Of a DNA stretch of 64,000 nt, positions 25,265 through 39,360 are shown one piece after another. The translations under genes were made by a program, and so were the position numbers. The number at the start of each line of letters is the position of its first letter. Positions within the stretch are counted from its first letter, which is position 1. Origin of the DNA: Glandiceps talaboti (Eukaryota > Hemichordata > Enteropneusta > Spengelidae); contig NC_135562.1 of NCBI RefSeq assembly GCF_964340395.1, forward strand, positions 21,681,892 through 21,745,891, given 5' to 3'. The notes under the pieces are model-generated. The model saw nothing but the letters and a program-made list of their open reading frames with translations. It was not told where the DNA came from and searched no databases.

Positions 25265-28200
25265 TCTTAAAGTTGCCACTACTCAATTTAACCTTTTTGA
25301 AAAGATATTACCACGGATAATACAATTCTGTTCATCTCCAAAATACTTCTTCATTCTGCTACAATCTACTTGTGACATAAGGTTGTCATTACTTGTCGTG
25401 TGCTTAGTAATGACAAAAGAACTTTTTGATAACTTATACTTTCCATTGCAGATGGGAAGAAATATTGGGCAACAAAATTTAATGACCATTCTCAGTAATT
25501 ATACATTACCAAAATCTTTACTTACTTCTTCCACTTCTTGATTGGCTGTCTGGTGTTCATCTGCCATCTGTGTTCGTGTCATCTTCCGTGACCTTGAGTT
25601 CCATCCTGAAAGGAATGAATCAAACAATACAGTATAAACTTATTGATGGAATGAAATAACAGTTATTTAGATTCTAATATTTAGTCTTAAAGTTGCCACT
25701 ACTCAATTTAACCTTTTTGAAAAGATATTACCACGGATAATACAATTCTGTTCATCTCCAAAATACTTCTTCATTCTGCTACAATCTACTTGTGACATAA
25801 GGTTGTCATTACTTGTCGTGTGCTTAGTACTGACAAAAGAACTTTTTGATAACTTATACTTTCCATTGCAGATGGGAAGAAATATTGGGCAACAAAATTT
25901 AATGACCATTCTCAGTAATTATACATTACCAAAATCTTTACTTACTTCTTCCACTTCTTGATTGGCTGTCTGGTGTTCATCTGCCATCTGTGTTCGTGTC
26001 ATCTTCCGTGACCTTGAGTTCCATCCTGAAAGGAATGAATCAAACAATACAGTATAAACTTATTGATGGAATGAAATAACAGTTATTTAGATTCTAATAT
26101 TTAGTCTTAAAGTTGCCACTACTCAATTTAACCTTTTTGAAAAGATATTACCACGGATAATACAATTCTGTTCATCTCCAAAATACTTCTTCATTCTGCT
26201 ACAATCTACTTGTGACGTAAGGTTGTCATTACTTGTCGTGTGCTTAGTACTGACAAAAGAACTTTTTGATAACTTATACTTTCCATTGCAGATGGGAAGA
26301 AATATTGGGCAACAAAATTTAATGACCATTCTCAGTAATTATACAATTCCAAAATCTTCACTTACTTCTTCCACTTCTTGATTGGCTGTCTGTTGTTCAT
26401 CTGCCATCTGTGTTCGTGTCATCTTCCGTGACCTTGAGTTCCATCCTGAAAGGAATGAATCAAACAATACAGTATAAACTTATTGATGGAATGAAATAAG
26501 AGTTAGTTAGATTCTAATATTTACTCTTAAAGTTGCCACTACTCAATTTAACCTTTTTGAAAAGATATTACCATGGATAATACAATTCTGTTCATCTCCA
26601 GTATTTCTTCATTCTGCTACAATCTACTTGTGACATAAGGTTGTCATTACTTGTTGTGTGCTTAGTACTGACAAAAGAACTTTTTGATAACTTATACCTT
26701 CCATTGCAGATGGGAAGAAATATTGGGCAACAAAATTTAATGACCATTCTCAGTAATTATACATTACCAAAATCTTTACTTACTTCTTCCACTTCTTGAT
26801 TGGCTGTCTGTTGTTCATCTGCCATCTGTGTTCGTGTCATCTTCCGTGACCTTGAGTTCCATCCTGAAAGGAATGAATCAAACAATACAGTATAAACTTA
26901 TTGATGGAATGAAATAACAGTTATTTAGATTCTAATATTTACTCTTAAAGTTGCCACTACTCAATTTAACCTTTTTGAAAAGATATTACCACGGATAATA
27001 CAATTCTGTACATCTCCAAAATACTTCTTCATTCTGCTACAATCTACTTGTGACATAAGGTTGTCATTACTTGTCGTGTGCTTAGTACTGACAAAAGAAC
27101 TTTTTGATAACTTATACTTTCCATTGCAGATGGGAAGAAATATTGGGCAACAAAATTTAATGACCATTCTCAGTAATTGTACAATTCCAAAATCTTCACT
27201 TACTTCTTCCACTTCTTGATTGGCTGTCTGTTGTTCATCTGCCATCTGTGTTCGTGTCATCTTCCGTGACCTTGAGTTCCATCCTGAAAGGAATGAATCA
27301 AACAATACAGTATAAACTTATTGATGGAATGAAATAAGAGTTAGTTAGATTCTAATATTTACTCTTAAAGTTGCCACTACTCAATTTAACCTTTTTGAAA
27401 AGATATTACCACGGATAATACAATTCTGTTCATCTCCAGTATTTCTTCATTCTGCTACAATCTACTTGTGACATAAGGTTGTCATTACTTGTTGTGTGCT
27501 TAGTACTGACAAAAGAACCTTTTGATAACTTATACTTTCCATTGCAGATGGGAAGAAATATTGGGCAACAAAAGTTAATGACCATTCTCAGTAATTATAC
27601 AATTCCAAAATCTTCACTTACTTCTTCCACTTCTTGATTGGCTGTCTGGTGTTCATCTGCCATCTGTGTTCGTGTCATCTTCCGTGACCTTGAGTTCCAT
27701 CCTGAAAGGAATGAATCAAACAATACAGTATAAACTTATTGATGGAATGAAATAACAGTTATTTAGATTCTAATATTTACTCTTAAAGTTGCCACTACTC
27801 AATTTAACCTTTTTGAAAAGATATTACCACGGATAATACAATTCTGTTCATCTCCAGTATTTCTTCATTCTGCTACAATCTACTTGTGACATAAGGTTGT
27901 CATTACTTGTTGTATGCTTAGTACTGACAAAAGAACCTATTGATAACTTATACTTTCCATTGCAGATGGGAAGAAATATTGGGCAACAAAAGTTAATGAC
28001 CATTCTCAGTAATTATACAATTCCAAAATCTTCACTTACTTCTTCCACTTCTTGATTGGCTGTCTGGTGTTCATCTGCCATCTGTGTTCGTGTCATCTTC
28101 CGTGACCTTGAGTTCCATCCTGAAAGGAATGAATCAAACAATACAGTATAAGCTTATTGATGGAATGAAATAACAGTTATTTAGATTCTAATATTTACTC

Positions 28201-30292
28201 TTAAAGTTGCCACTACTCAATTTAACCTTTTTAAAAAAATATTACCATTGATAATACAAATCTGTTCATCTCCAAAATATTTCTTCATTCTGCTACAATC
28301 TACTTGTGACATAAGGTTGTCATTACTTGTCGTGTGCTTAGTACTGACAAAAGAACTTTTTGATAACTTATACTTTCCATTGCAGAAGGGAAGAAATATT
28401 GGGCAACAAAATTTAATGACCATTCTCAGTAATTATACAATTCCAAAATCTTCACTTACTTCTTTCACTTCTTGATTGGCTGTCTGGTGTTCATCTGCCA
28501 TCTGTGTTCGTGTCATCTTCCGTGACCTTGAGTTCCATCCTGAAAGGAATAAATCAAACAATACAGTATAAACTTAACGATGGAATGAAATAACAGTTAT
28601 TTAGATTCTAATATTTACTCTTAAAGTTGCCACTACTCAATTTAACCTTTTTGAAAAGATATTACCACGGATAACACAATTCTGTTCATCTCCAGTATTT
28701 CTTCATTCTTCTACAATCTACTTGTGACATAAGGTTGTCATTACTTGTTGTGTGCTTAGTACTGACAAAAGAACCTTTTGATAACTTATACTTTCCATTG
28801 CAGATGGGAAGAAATATTGGGCAACAAAAGTTAATGACCATTCTCAGTAATTATACAATTCCAAAATCTTGACTTACTTCTTCCACTTCTTTATTGGCTG
28901 TCTGGTGTTCATCTGCCATCTGTGTTCGTGTCATTTTCCGTGACCTTGAGTTTCATCCTGAAAGGAATGAATCAAACAATACAGTATAAACTTATTGATG
29001 GAATGAAATAACAGTTATTTAGATTCTAATATTTACTCTTAAAGTTGCCACTACTCAATTTAACCTTTTTGAAAAGATATTACCACGGATAATACAATTC
29101 TGTTCATCTCCAGTATTTCTTCATTCTGCTACAATCTACTTGTGACATAAGGTTGTCATTACTTGTTGTGTGCTTAGTACTGACAAAAGAACCTTTTGAT
29201 AACTTATACTTTCCATTGCAGATGGGAAGAAATATTGGGCAACAAAAGTTAATGACCATTCTCAGTAATTATACAATTCCAAAATCTTCACTTACTTCTT
29301 CCACTTCTTGATTGGCTGTCTGGTGTTCATCTGCCATCTGTGTTCGTGTCATCTTCCGTGACCTTGAGTTCCATCCTGAAAGGAATGAATCAAACAATAC
29401 AGTATAAGCTTATTGATGGAATGAAATAACAGTTATTTAGATTCTAATATTTACTCTTAAAGTTGCCACTACTCAATTTAACCTTTTTAAAAAAATATTA
29501 CCATTGATAATACAAATCTGTTCATCTCCAAAATATTTCTTCATTCTGCTACAATCTACTTGTGACATAAGGTTGTCATTCCTTGTCGTGTGCTTAGTAC
29601 TGACAAAAGAACTTTTTGATAACTTATACTTTCCATTGCAGAAGGGAAGAAATATTGGGCAACAAAATTTAATGACCATTCTCAGTAATTATACAATTCC
29701 AAAATCTTCACTTACTTCTTTCACTTCTTGATTGGCTGTCTGGTGTTCATCTGCCATCTGTGTTCGTGTCATCTTCCTTGACCTTGAGTTCCATCCTGAA
29801 AGGAATAAATCAAACAATACAGTATAAACTTATTGATGGAATGAAATAAGAGTTATTTAGATTCTTATATTTAATCTTAAAGTTGCCACTACTCAATTTA
29901 ACCTTTTTGAAAAGATATTACCACGGATAATACAATTCTGTTCATCTCCAATATTTCTTCATTCTGCTACAATCTACTTGTGACATAAGGTTGTCATTAC
30001 TTGTTCTGTGCTTAATACTGACAAAAGAACTTTTTGATAATTTATACCTTCCATTGCAGTTGGGAAGAAATATTGGGCAACAAAATTTAATGACCATTCT
30101 CAGTAATTATACAATTCCAAAATCTTCACTTACTTCTTTCACTTCTTGGTTGGCTGTCTGGTGTTCATCTGCCATCTGTGTTCGTGTCATCTTCCGTGAC
30201 TTTCAGTTCCATCCTGAAAGGAATGAATCAAACAATACAGTATAAACTTATTGATGGAATGAAATAACAGTTATTTAGATTCTAATATTTAC
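25265..30292. repeat. Block C copy 2: 12-monomer unit, 5,028 bp
   Basis: Monomer starts inside: 25545, 25965, 26385, 26803, 27223, 27641, 28059, 28479, 28897, 29315, 29735, 30153. The match to copy 1 continues about 40 bases past the period, to 30333, then breaks where AGATATT of copy 1 is AGAGATT. I saw two internal differences: 28871 G against C at 23843, and 30149 G against A at 25121. Each changes a plus-strand stop, so the 84-codon plus ORF seen at 23707-23961 is closed in copy 2, and a different one opens at 29991-30245. AAGCTT sites at 28150 and 29406 mirror those of copy 1. Confidence 0.86.
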
Positions 30293-30818
30293 TCTTAAAG
30301 TTGCCACTACTCAATTTAACCTTTTTGAAAAGAGATTACCATGTATAATACAATTCTGTTCATCTACAGTATTTCTTCATTCTGCTACAATCTACTTGTG
30401 ACATAAGGTTGTCATTACTTGTTGTGTGCTTAGTACTGACAAAAGAACCTTTTGATAACTTATACTTTCCATTGCAGATGGGAAGAAATATTGTGCAACA
30501 AAAGTTAATGACCATTCTCAGTAATTATACAATTCCAAAATCTTCACTTACTTCTTCCACTTCTTGATTGGCTGTCTGGTGTTCATCTGCCATCTGTGTT
30601 CGTGTCATCTTCCGTGACCTTGAGTTCCATCCTGAAAGGAATGAATCAAACAATACAGTATAAGCTTATTGATGTAATGAAATAACAGTTATTTAGATTC
30701 TAATATTTACTCTTAAAGTTGCCACTACTCAATTTAACCTTTTTGAAAAGATATTACCATGGATAATACAATTCTGTTCATCTCCAATATTTCTTCATTC
30801 TGCTACAATCTACTTGTT
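30293..30818. repeat. Junction monomers between blocks C and D
   Basis: This holds the rest of monomer 30153 and the first part of monomer 30571. Monomer 30153 is a distinctive subtype: AGAGATTACCATGTATAAT, CATCTACAG in place of CATCTCCAG, and ATTGTGCAAC in place of ATTGGGCAAC. Monomer 30571 carries AAGCTT (30662), GATGTAATG and TTGTTACATAAGG. The same two-monomer cassette returns at 50688/51106 and 54455/54873, so this junction is a reused segment and not a unique boundary. Confidence 0.8.
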
Positions 30819-33330
30819 ACATAAGGTTGTCATTACTTGTTCTGTGCTTAATACTGACAAAAGAACTTTTTGATAACTTATACCTTCCATTGCAGATGGG
30901 AAGAAATATTGGGCAACAAAATTTAATGACCATTCTCAGTAATTATACATTACCAAAATCTTTACTTACTTCTTCCACTTCTTGATTGGCTGTCTGGTGT
31001 TCATCTGCCATCTGTGTTCGTGTCATCTTCCGTGACCTTGAGTTCCATCCTGAAAGGAATGAATCAAACAATACAGTATAAACTTATTGATGGAATGAAA
31101 TAAGAGTTATTTAGATTCTAATATTTACTCTTAAAGTTGCCACTACTCAATTTAACCTTTTTGAAAAGATATTACCACGGATAATACAATTCTGTACATC
31201 TCCAAAATACTTCTTCATTCTGCTACAATCTACTTGTGACATAAGGTTGTCATTACTTGTCGTGTGCTTAGTACTGACAAAAGAACTTTTTGATAACTTA
31301 TACTTTCCATTGCAGATGGGAAGAAATATTGGGCAACAAAATTTAATGACCATTCTCAGTAATTGTACAATTCCAAAATCTTCACTTACTTCTTCCACTT
31401 CTTGATTGGCTGTCTGTTGTTCATCTGCCATCTGTGTTCGTGTCATCTTCCGTGACCTTGAGTTCCATCCTGAAAGGAATGAATCAAACAATACAGTATA
31501 AACTTATTGATGGAATGAAATAAGAGTTAGTTAGATTCTAATATTTACTCTTAAAGTTGCCACTACTCAATTTAACCTTTTTGAAAAGATATTACCACGG
31601 ATAATACAATTCTGTTCATCTCCAGTTTTTCTTCATTCTGCTACAATCTACTTGTGACATAAGGTTGTCATTACTTGTTGTGTGCTTAGTACTGACAAAA
31701 GAACCTTTTGATAACTTATACTTTCCATTGCAGATGGGAAGAAATATTGGGCAACAAAAGTTAATGACCATTCTCAGTAATTATACAATTCCAAAATCTT
31801 CACTTACTTATTCCACTTCTTGATTGGCTGTCTGGTGTTCATCTGCCATCTGTGTTCGTGTCATCTTCCGTGACCTTGAGTTCCATCCTGAAAGGAATGA
31901 ATCAAACAATACAGTATAAGCTTATTGATGGAATGAAATAACAGTTATTTAGATTCTAATATTTACTCTTAAAGTTGCCACTACTCAATTTAACCTTTTT
32001 GAAAAGATATTACCATGGATAATACAAATCTGTTCATCTCCAAAATATTTCTTCATTCTGCTACAATCTACTTGTGACATAAGGTTGTCATTCCTTGTCG
32101 TGTGCTTAGTACTGACAAAAGAACTTTTTGATAACTTATACTTTCCATTGCAGAAGGGAAGAAATATTGGGCAACAAAATTTAATGACCATTCTCAGTAA
32201 TTATACAATTCCAAAATCTTCACTTACTTCTTTCACTTCTTGATTGGCTGTCTGGTGTTCATCTGCCATCTGTGTTCGTGTCATCTTCCGTGACCTTGAG
32301 TTCCATCCTGAAAGGAATAAATCAAACAATACAGTATAAACTTATTGATGGAATGAAATAAGAGTTATTTAGATTCTTATATTTAATCTTAAAGTTGCCA
32401 CTACTCAATTTAACCTTTTTGAAAAGATATTACCACGGATAATACAATTCTGTTCATCTCCAATATTTCTTCATTCTGCTACAATCTACTTGTGACATAA
32501 GGTTGTCATTACTTGTTCTGTGCTTAATACTGACAAAAGAACTTTTTGATAACTTATACCTTCCATTGCAGATGGGAAGAAATATTGGGCAACAAAATTT
32601 AATGACCATTCTCAGTAATTATACAATTCCAAAATCTTCACTTACTTCTTTCACTTCTTGATTGGCTGTCTGGTGTTCATCTGCCATCTGTGTTCGTGTC
32701 ATCTTCCGTGACTTTCAGTTCCATCCTGAAAGGAATGAATCAAACAATACAGTATAAACTTATTGATGGAATGAAATAAGAGTTATTTAGATTCTTATAT
32801 TTAATCTTAAAGTTGCCACTACTCAATTTAACCTTTTTGAAAAGATATTACCACGGATAATACAATTCTGTTCATCTCCAATATTTCTTCATTCTGCTAC
32901 AATCTACTTGTGACATAAGGTTGTCATTACTTGTCGTGTGCTTAGTACTGACAAAAGAACCTTTTGATAACTTATACTTTCCATTGCAGATGGGAAGAAA
33001 TATTGGGCAACAAAATTTAATGACCATTCTCAGTAATTATACAATTCCAAAATCTTCACTTACTTCTTCCACTTCTTGATTGGCTGTCTGGTTTTCATCT
33101 GCCATCTGTGTTCGTGTCATCTTCCTTGACCTTGGGTTCCATCCTGAAAGGAATGAATCAAACAACACAGTATAAACTTATTGATGGAATGAAATAACAG
33201 TTATTTAGATTCTAATATTTACTCTTAAAGTTGCCACTACTCAATTTAACCTTTTTGAAAAGATATTACCACGGATAATACAATTCTGTTCATCTCCAAT
33301 ATTTCTTCATTCTGCTACAATCTACTTGTG
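30819..33330. repeat. Block D copy 1: 6-monomer unit, 2,512 bp
   Basis: Monomer starts inside: 30989, 31409, 31827, 32247, 32665, 33083. They recur 2,512 bp downstream. The left border mismatch is T at 30818 (TTGTTACAT) against G at 33330 (TTGTGACAT). Shared rare marks are CAGTTTTTC (31622 and 34134), CTTACTTATTCC (31806 and 34318) and ATTCTTATATTTAATC. AAGCTT lies at 31918. One private change is GGTTTTCATC near 33090, against GGTGTTCATC in copy 2. Confidence 0.85.
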
Positions 33331-35842
33331 ACATAAGGTTGTCATTACTTGTTCTGTGCTTAATACTGACAAAAGAACTTTTTGATAACTTATACCTTCC
33401 ATTGCAGATGGGAAGAAATATTGGGCAACAAAATTTAATGACCATTCTCAGTAATTATACATTACCAAAATCTTTACTTACTTCTTCCACTTCTTGATTG
33501 GCTGTCTGGTGTTCATCTGCCATCTGTGTTCGTGTCATCTTCCGTGACCTTGAGTTCCATCCTGAAAGGAATGAATCAAACAATACAGTATAAACTTATT
33601 GATGGAATGAAATAAGAGTTATTTAGATTCTAATATTTACTCTTAAAGTTGCCACTACTCAATTTAACCTTTTTGAAAAGATATTACCACGGATAATACA
33701 ATTCTGTACATCTCCAAAATACTTCTTCATTCTGCTACAATCTACTTGTGACATAAGGTTGTCATTACTTGTCGTGTGCTTAGTACTGACAAAAGAACTT
33801 TTTGATAACTTATACTTTCCATTGCAGATGGGAAGAAATATTGGGCAACAAAATTTAATGACCATTCTCAGTAATTGTACAATTCCAAAATCTTCACTTA
33901 CTTCTTCCACTTCTTGATTGGCTGTCTGTTGTTCATCTGCCATCTGTGTTCGTGTCATCTTCCGTGACCTTGAGTTCCATCCTGAAAGGAATGAATCAAA
34001 CAATACAGTATAAACTTATTGATGGAATGAAATAAGAGTTAGTTAGATTCTAATATTTACTCTTAAAGTTGCCACTACTCAATTTAACCTTTTTGAAAAG
34101 ATATTACCACGGATAATACAATTCTGTTCATCTCCAGTTTTTCTTCATTCTGCTACAATCTACTTGTGACATAAGGTTGTCATTACTTGTTGTGTGCTTA
34201 GTACTGACAAAAGAACCTTTTGATAACTTATACTTTCCATTGCAGATGGGAAGAAATATTGGGCAACAAAAGTTAATGACCATTCTCAGTAATTATACAA
34301 TTCCAAAATCTTCACTTACTTATTCCACTTCTTGATTGGCTGTCTGGTGTTCATCTGCCATCTGTGTTCGTGTCATCTTCCGTGACCTTGAGTTCCATCC
34401 TGAAAGGAATGAATCAAACAATACAGTATAAGCTTATTGATGGAATGAAATAACAGTTATTTAGATTCTAATATTTACTCTTAAAGTTGCCACTACTCAA
34501 TTTAACCTTTTTGAAAAGATATTACCATGGATAATACAAATCTGTTCATCTCCAAAATATTTCTTCATTCTGCTACAATCTACTTGTGACATAAGGTTGT
34601 CATTCCTTGTCGTGTGCTTAGTACTGACAAAAGAACTTTTTGATAACTTATACTTTCCATTGCAGAAGGGAAGAAATATTGGGCAACAAAATTTAATGAC
34701 CATTCTCAGTAATTATACAATTCCAAAATCTTCACTTACTTCTTTCACTTCTTGATTGGCTGTCTGGTGTTCATCTGCCATCTGTGTTCGTGTCATCTTC
34801 CGTGACCTTGAGTTCCATCCTGAAAGGAATAAATCAAACAATACAGTATAAACTTATTGATGGAATGAAATAAGAGTTATTTAGATTCTTATATTTAATC
34901 TTAAAGTTGCCACTACTCAATTTAACCTTTTTGAAAAGATATTACCACGGATAATACAATTCTGTTCATCTCCAATATTTCTTCATTCTGCTACAATCTA
35001 CTTGTGACATAAGGTTGTCATTACTTGTTCTGTGCTTAATACTGACAAAAGAACTTTTTGATAACTTATACCTTCCATTGCAGATGGGAAGAAATATTGG
35101 GCAACAAAATTTAATGACCATTCTCAGTAATTATACAATTCCAAAATCTTCACTTACTTCTTTCACTTCTTGATTGGCTGTCTGGTGTTCATCTGCCATC
35201 TGTGTTCGTGTCATCTTCCGTGACTTTCAGTTCCATCCTGAAAGGAATGAATCAAACAATACAGTATAAACTTATTGATGGAATGAAATAAGAGTTATTT
35301 AGATTCTTATATTTAATCTTAAAGTTGCCACTACTCAATTTAACCTTTTTGAAAAGATATTACCACGGATAATACAATTCTGTTCATCTCCAATATTTCT
35401 TCATTCTGCTACAATCTACTTGTGACATAAGGTTGTCATTACTTGTCGTGTGCTTAGTACTGACAAAAGAACCTTTTGATAACTTATACTTTCCATTGCA
35501 GATGGGAAGAAATATTGGGCAACAAAATTTAATGACCATTCTCAGTAATTATACAATTCCAAAATCTTCACTTACTTCTTCCACTTCTTGATTGGCTGTC
35601 TGGTGTTCATCTGCCATCTGTGTTCGTGTCATCTTCCTTGACCTTGGGTTCCATCCTGAAAGGAATGAATCAAACAACACAGTATAAACTTATTGATGGA
35701 ATGAAATAACAGTTATTTAGATTCTAATATTTACTCTTAAAGTTGCCACTACTCAATTTAACCTTTTTGAAAAGATATTACCACGGATAATACAATTCTG
35801 TTCATCTCCAATATTTCTTCATTCTGCTACAATCTACTTGTG
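33331..35842. repeat. Block D copy 2: 6-monomer unit, 2,512 bp
   Basis: Monomer starts inside: 33501, 33921, 34339, 34759, 35177, 35595. The match to copy 1 runs on to about 35900 and then breaks at AATTTATACC (T at 35901, C at 33389) and CAGTTGGG. The sequence after the break instead resembles the end of block C copy 2 (monomers 29735 and 30153), 5,860 bp (14 monomers) upstream. The following monomers 36013, 36431 and 36849 correspond to 30153, 30571 and 30989. AAGCTT lies at 34430. Confidence 0.83.
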
Positions 35843-38800
35843 ACATAAGGTTGTCATTACTTGTTCTGTGCTTAATACTGACAAAAGAACTTTTTGATAA
35901 TTTATACCTTCCATTGCAGTTGGGAAGAAATATTGGGCAACAAAATTTAATGACCATTCTCAGTAATTATACAATTCCAAAATCTTCACTTACTTCTTTC
36001 ACTTCTTGATTGGCTGTCTGGTGTTCATCTGCCATCTGTGTTCGTGTCATCTTCCGTGACTTTCAGTTCCATCCTGAAAGGAATGAATCAAACAATACAG
36101 TATAAACTTATTGATGGAATGAAATAAGAGTTATTTAGATTCTAATATTTACTCTTAAAGTTGCCACTACTCAATTTAACCTTTTTGAAAAGAGATTACC
36201 ATGTATAATACAATTCTGTTCATCTACAGTATTTCTTCATTCTGGTACAATCTACTTGTGACATAAGGTTGTCATTACTTGTTGTGTGCTTAGTACTGAC
36301 AAAAGAACCTTTTGATAACTTATACTTTCCATTTCAGAAGGGAAGAAATATTGTGCAACAAAAGTTAATGACCATTCTCAGTAATTATACAATTCCAAAA
36401 TCTTCACTTACTTCTTCCACTTCTTGATTGGCTGTCTGGTGTTCATCTGCCATCTGTGTTCGTGTCATCTTCCGTGACCTTGAGTTCCATCCTGAAAGGA
36501 ATGAATCAAACAATACAGTATAAGCTTATTGATGGAATGAAATAACAGTTATTTAGATTCTAATATTTACTCTTAAAGTTGCCACTACTCAATTTAACCT
36601 TTTTGAAAAGATATTACCATGGATAATACAATTCTGTTCATCTCCAATATTTCTTCATTCTGCTACAATCTACTTGTTACATAAGGTTGTCATTACTTGT
36701 TCTGTGCTTAATACTGACAAAAGAACTTTTTGATAACTTATACCTTCCATTGCAGATGGGAAGAAATATTGGGCAACAAAATTTAATGACCATTCTCAGT
36801 AATTATACATTACCAAAATCTTTACTTACTTCTTCCACTTCTTGATTGGCTGTCTGGTGTTCATCTGCCATCTGTGTTCGTGTCATCTTCCGTGACCTTG
36901 AGTTCCATCCTGAAAGGAATGAATCAAACAATACAGTATAAACTTATTGATGGAATGAAATAAGAGTTATTTAGATTCTAATATTTACTCTTAAAGTTGC
37001 CACTACTCAATTTAACCTTTTTGAAAAGATATTACCACGGATAATACAAATCTGTACATCTCCAAAATACTTCTTTATTCTGCTACAATCTACTTGTGAC
37101 ATAAGGTTGTTATTACTTGTCGTGTGCTTAGTACTGACAAAAGAACTTTTTGATAACTTATACTTTCCATTGCAGATGGGAAGAAATATTGGGCAACAAA
37201 ATTTAATGACCATTCTCAGTAATTGTACAATTCCAAAATCTTCACTTACTTCTTCCACTTCTTGATTGGCTGTCTGTTGTTCATCTGCCATCTGTGTTCG
37301 TGTCATCTTCCGTGACCTTGAGTTCCATCCTGAAAGGAATGAATCAAACAATACAGTATAAACTTATTGATGGAATGAAATAACAGTTATTTAGATTCTA
37401 ATATTTACTCTTAAAGTTGCCACTACTCAATTTAACCTTTTTGAAAAGATATTACCACGGATAATACAATTCTGTTCATCTCCAGTATTTCTTCATTCTG
37501 CTACAATCTACTTGTGACATAAGGTTGTCATTACTTGTTGTGTGCTTAGTACTGACAAAAGAACCTTTTGATAACTTATACTTTCCATTGCAGATGGGAA
37601 GAAATATTGGGCAACAAAAGTTAATGACCATTCTCAGTAATTATACAATTCCAAAATCTTCACTTACTTATTCCACTTCTTGATTGGCTGTCTGGTGTTC
37701 ATCTGCCACCTGTGTTCGTGTCATCTTCCGTGACCTTGAGTTCCATCCTGAAAGGAATGAATCAAACAATACAGTATAAGCTTATTGATGGAATGAAATA
37801 ACAGTTATTTAGATTCTAATATTTACTCTTAAAGTTGCCACTACTCAATTTAACCTTTTTGAAAAGAGATTACCATGTATAATACAATTCTGTTCATCTA
37901 CAGTATTTCTTCATTCTGCTACAATCTACTTGTGACATAAGGTTGTCATTACTTGTTGTGTGCTTAGTACTGACAAAAGAACCTTTTGATAACTTATACT
38001 TTCCATTGCAGATGGGAAGAAATATTGTGCAACAAAAGTTAATGACCATTCTCAGTAATTATACAATTCCAAAATCTTCACTTACTTCTTCCACTTCTTG
38101 ATTGGCTGTCTGGTGTTCATCTGCCATCTGTGTTCGTGTCATCTTCCGTGACCTTGAGTTCCATCCTGAAAGGAATGAATCAAACAATACAGTATAAACT
38201 TATTGATGGAATGAAATAAGAGTTATTTAGATTCTAATATTTACTCTTAAAGTTGCCACTACTCAATTTAACCTTTTTGAAAAGATATTACCACGGATAA
38301 TACAATTCTGTACATCTCCAAAATACTTCTTCATTCTGCTACAATCTACTTGTGACATAAGGTTGTCATTACTTGTCGTGTGCTTAGTACTGACAAAAGA
38401 ACTTTTTGATAACTTATACTTTCCATTGCAGATGGGAAGAAATATTGGGCAACAAAATTTAATGACCATTCTCAGTAATTGTACAATTCCAAAATCTTCA
38501 CTTACTTCTTCCACTTCTTGATTGGCTGTCTGTTGTTCATCTGCCATCTGTGTTCGTGTCATCTTCCGTGACCTTGAGTTCCATCCTGAAAGGAATGAAT
38601 CAAACAATACAGTATAAACTTATTGATGGAATGAAATAAGAGTTAGTTAGATTCTAATATTTACTCTTAAAGTTGCCACTACTCAATTTAACCTTTTTGA
38701 AAAGATATTACCACGGATAATACAATTCTGTTCATCTCCAGTATTTCTTCATTCTGCTACAATCTACTTGTGACACAAGGTTGTCATTACTTGTTGTGTG

Positions 38801-39360
38801 CTTAGTACTGACAAAAGAACCTTTTGATAACTTATACTTTCCATTGCAGATGGGAAGAAATATTGGGCAACAAAAGTTAATGACCATTCTCAGTAATTAT
38901 ACAATTCCAAAATCTTCACTTACTTATTCCACTTCTTGATTGGCTGTCTGGTGTTCATCTGCCATCTGTGTTCGTGTCATCTTCCGTGACCTTGAGTTCC
39001 ATCCTGAAAGGAATGAATCAAACAATACAGTATAAGCTTATTGATGGAATGAAATAACAGTTATTTAGATTCTAATATTTACTCTTAAAGTTGCCACTAC
39101 TCAATTTAACCTTTTTGAAAAGAGATTACCATGTATAATACAATTCTGTTCATCTACAGTATTTCTTCATTCTGCTACAATCTACTTGTGACATAAGGTT
39201 GTCATTACTTGTTGTGTGCTTAGTACTGACAAAAGAACCTTTTGATAACTTATACTTTCCATTGCAGATGGGAAGAAATATTGTGCAACAAAATTTAATG
39301 ACCATTCTCAGTAATTATACAATTCCAAAATCTTCACTTACTTCTTCCACTTCTTGATTG
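35843..39360. repeat. Block E: recombined trimers
   Basis: Monomer starts: 36013, 36431, 36849, 37269, 37687, 38105, 38525, 38943. The distinctive AGAGATTACCATGTAT subtype appears at 36013, 37687 and 38943. It alternates with a 420-bp monomer ending in AATTGTAC (36849, 38105) and an AGT-form monomer ending in CTTACTTATTCC (37269, 38525). The steps 37687 to 38943 and 36849 to 38105 are both 1,256 bp, a three-monomer period. AAGCTT lies at 36522, 37778 and 39034. Private changes include TCTGGTAC near 36243, ATTTCAGAAGGG near 36332 and GACACAAGG near 38774. Confidence 0.78.
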
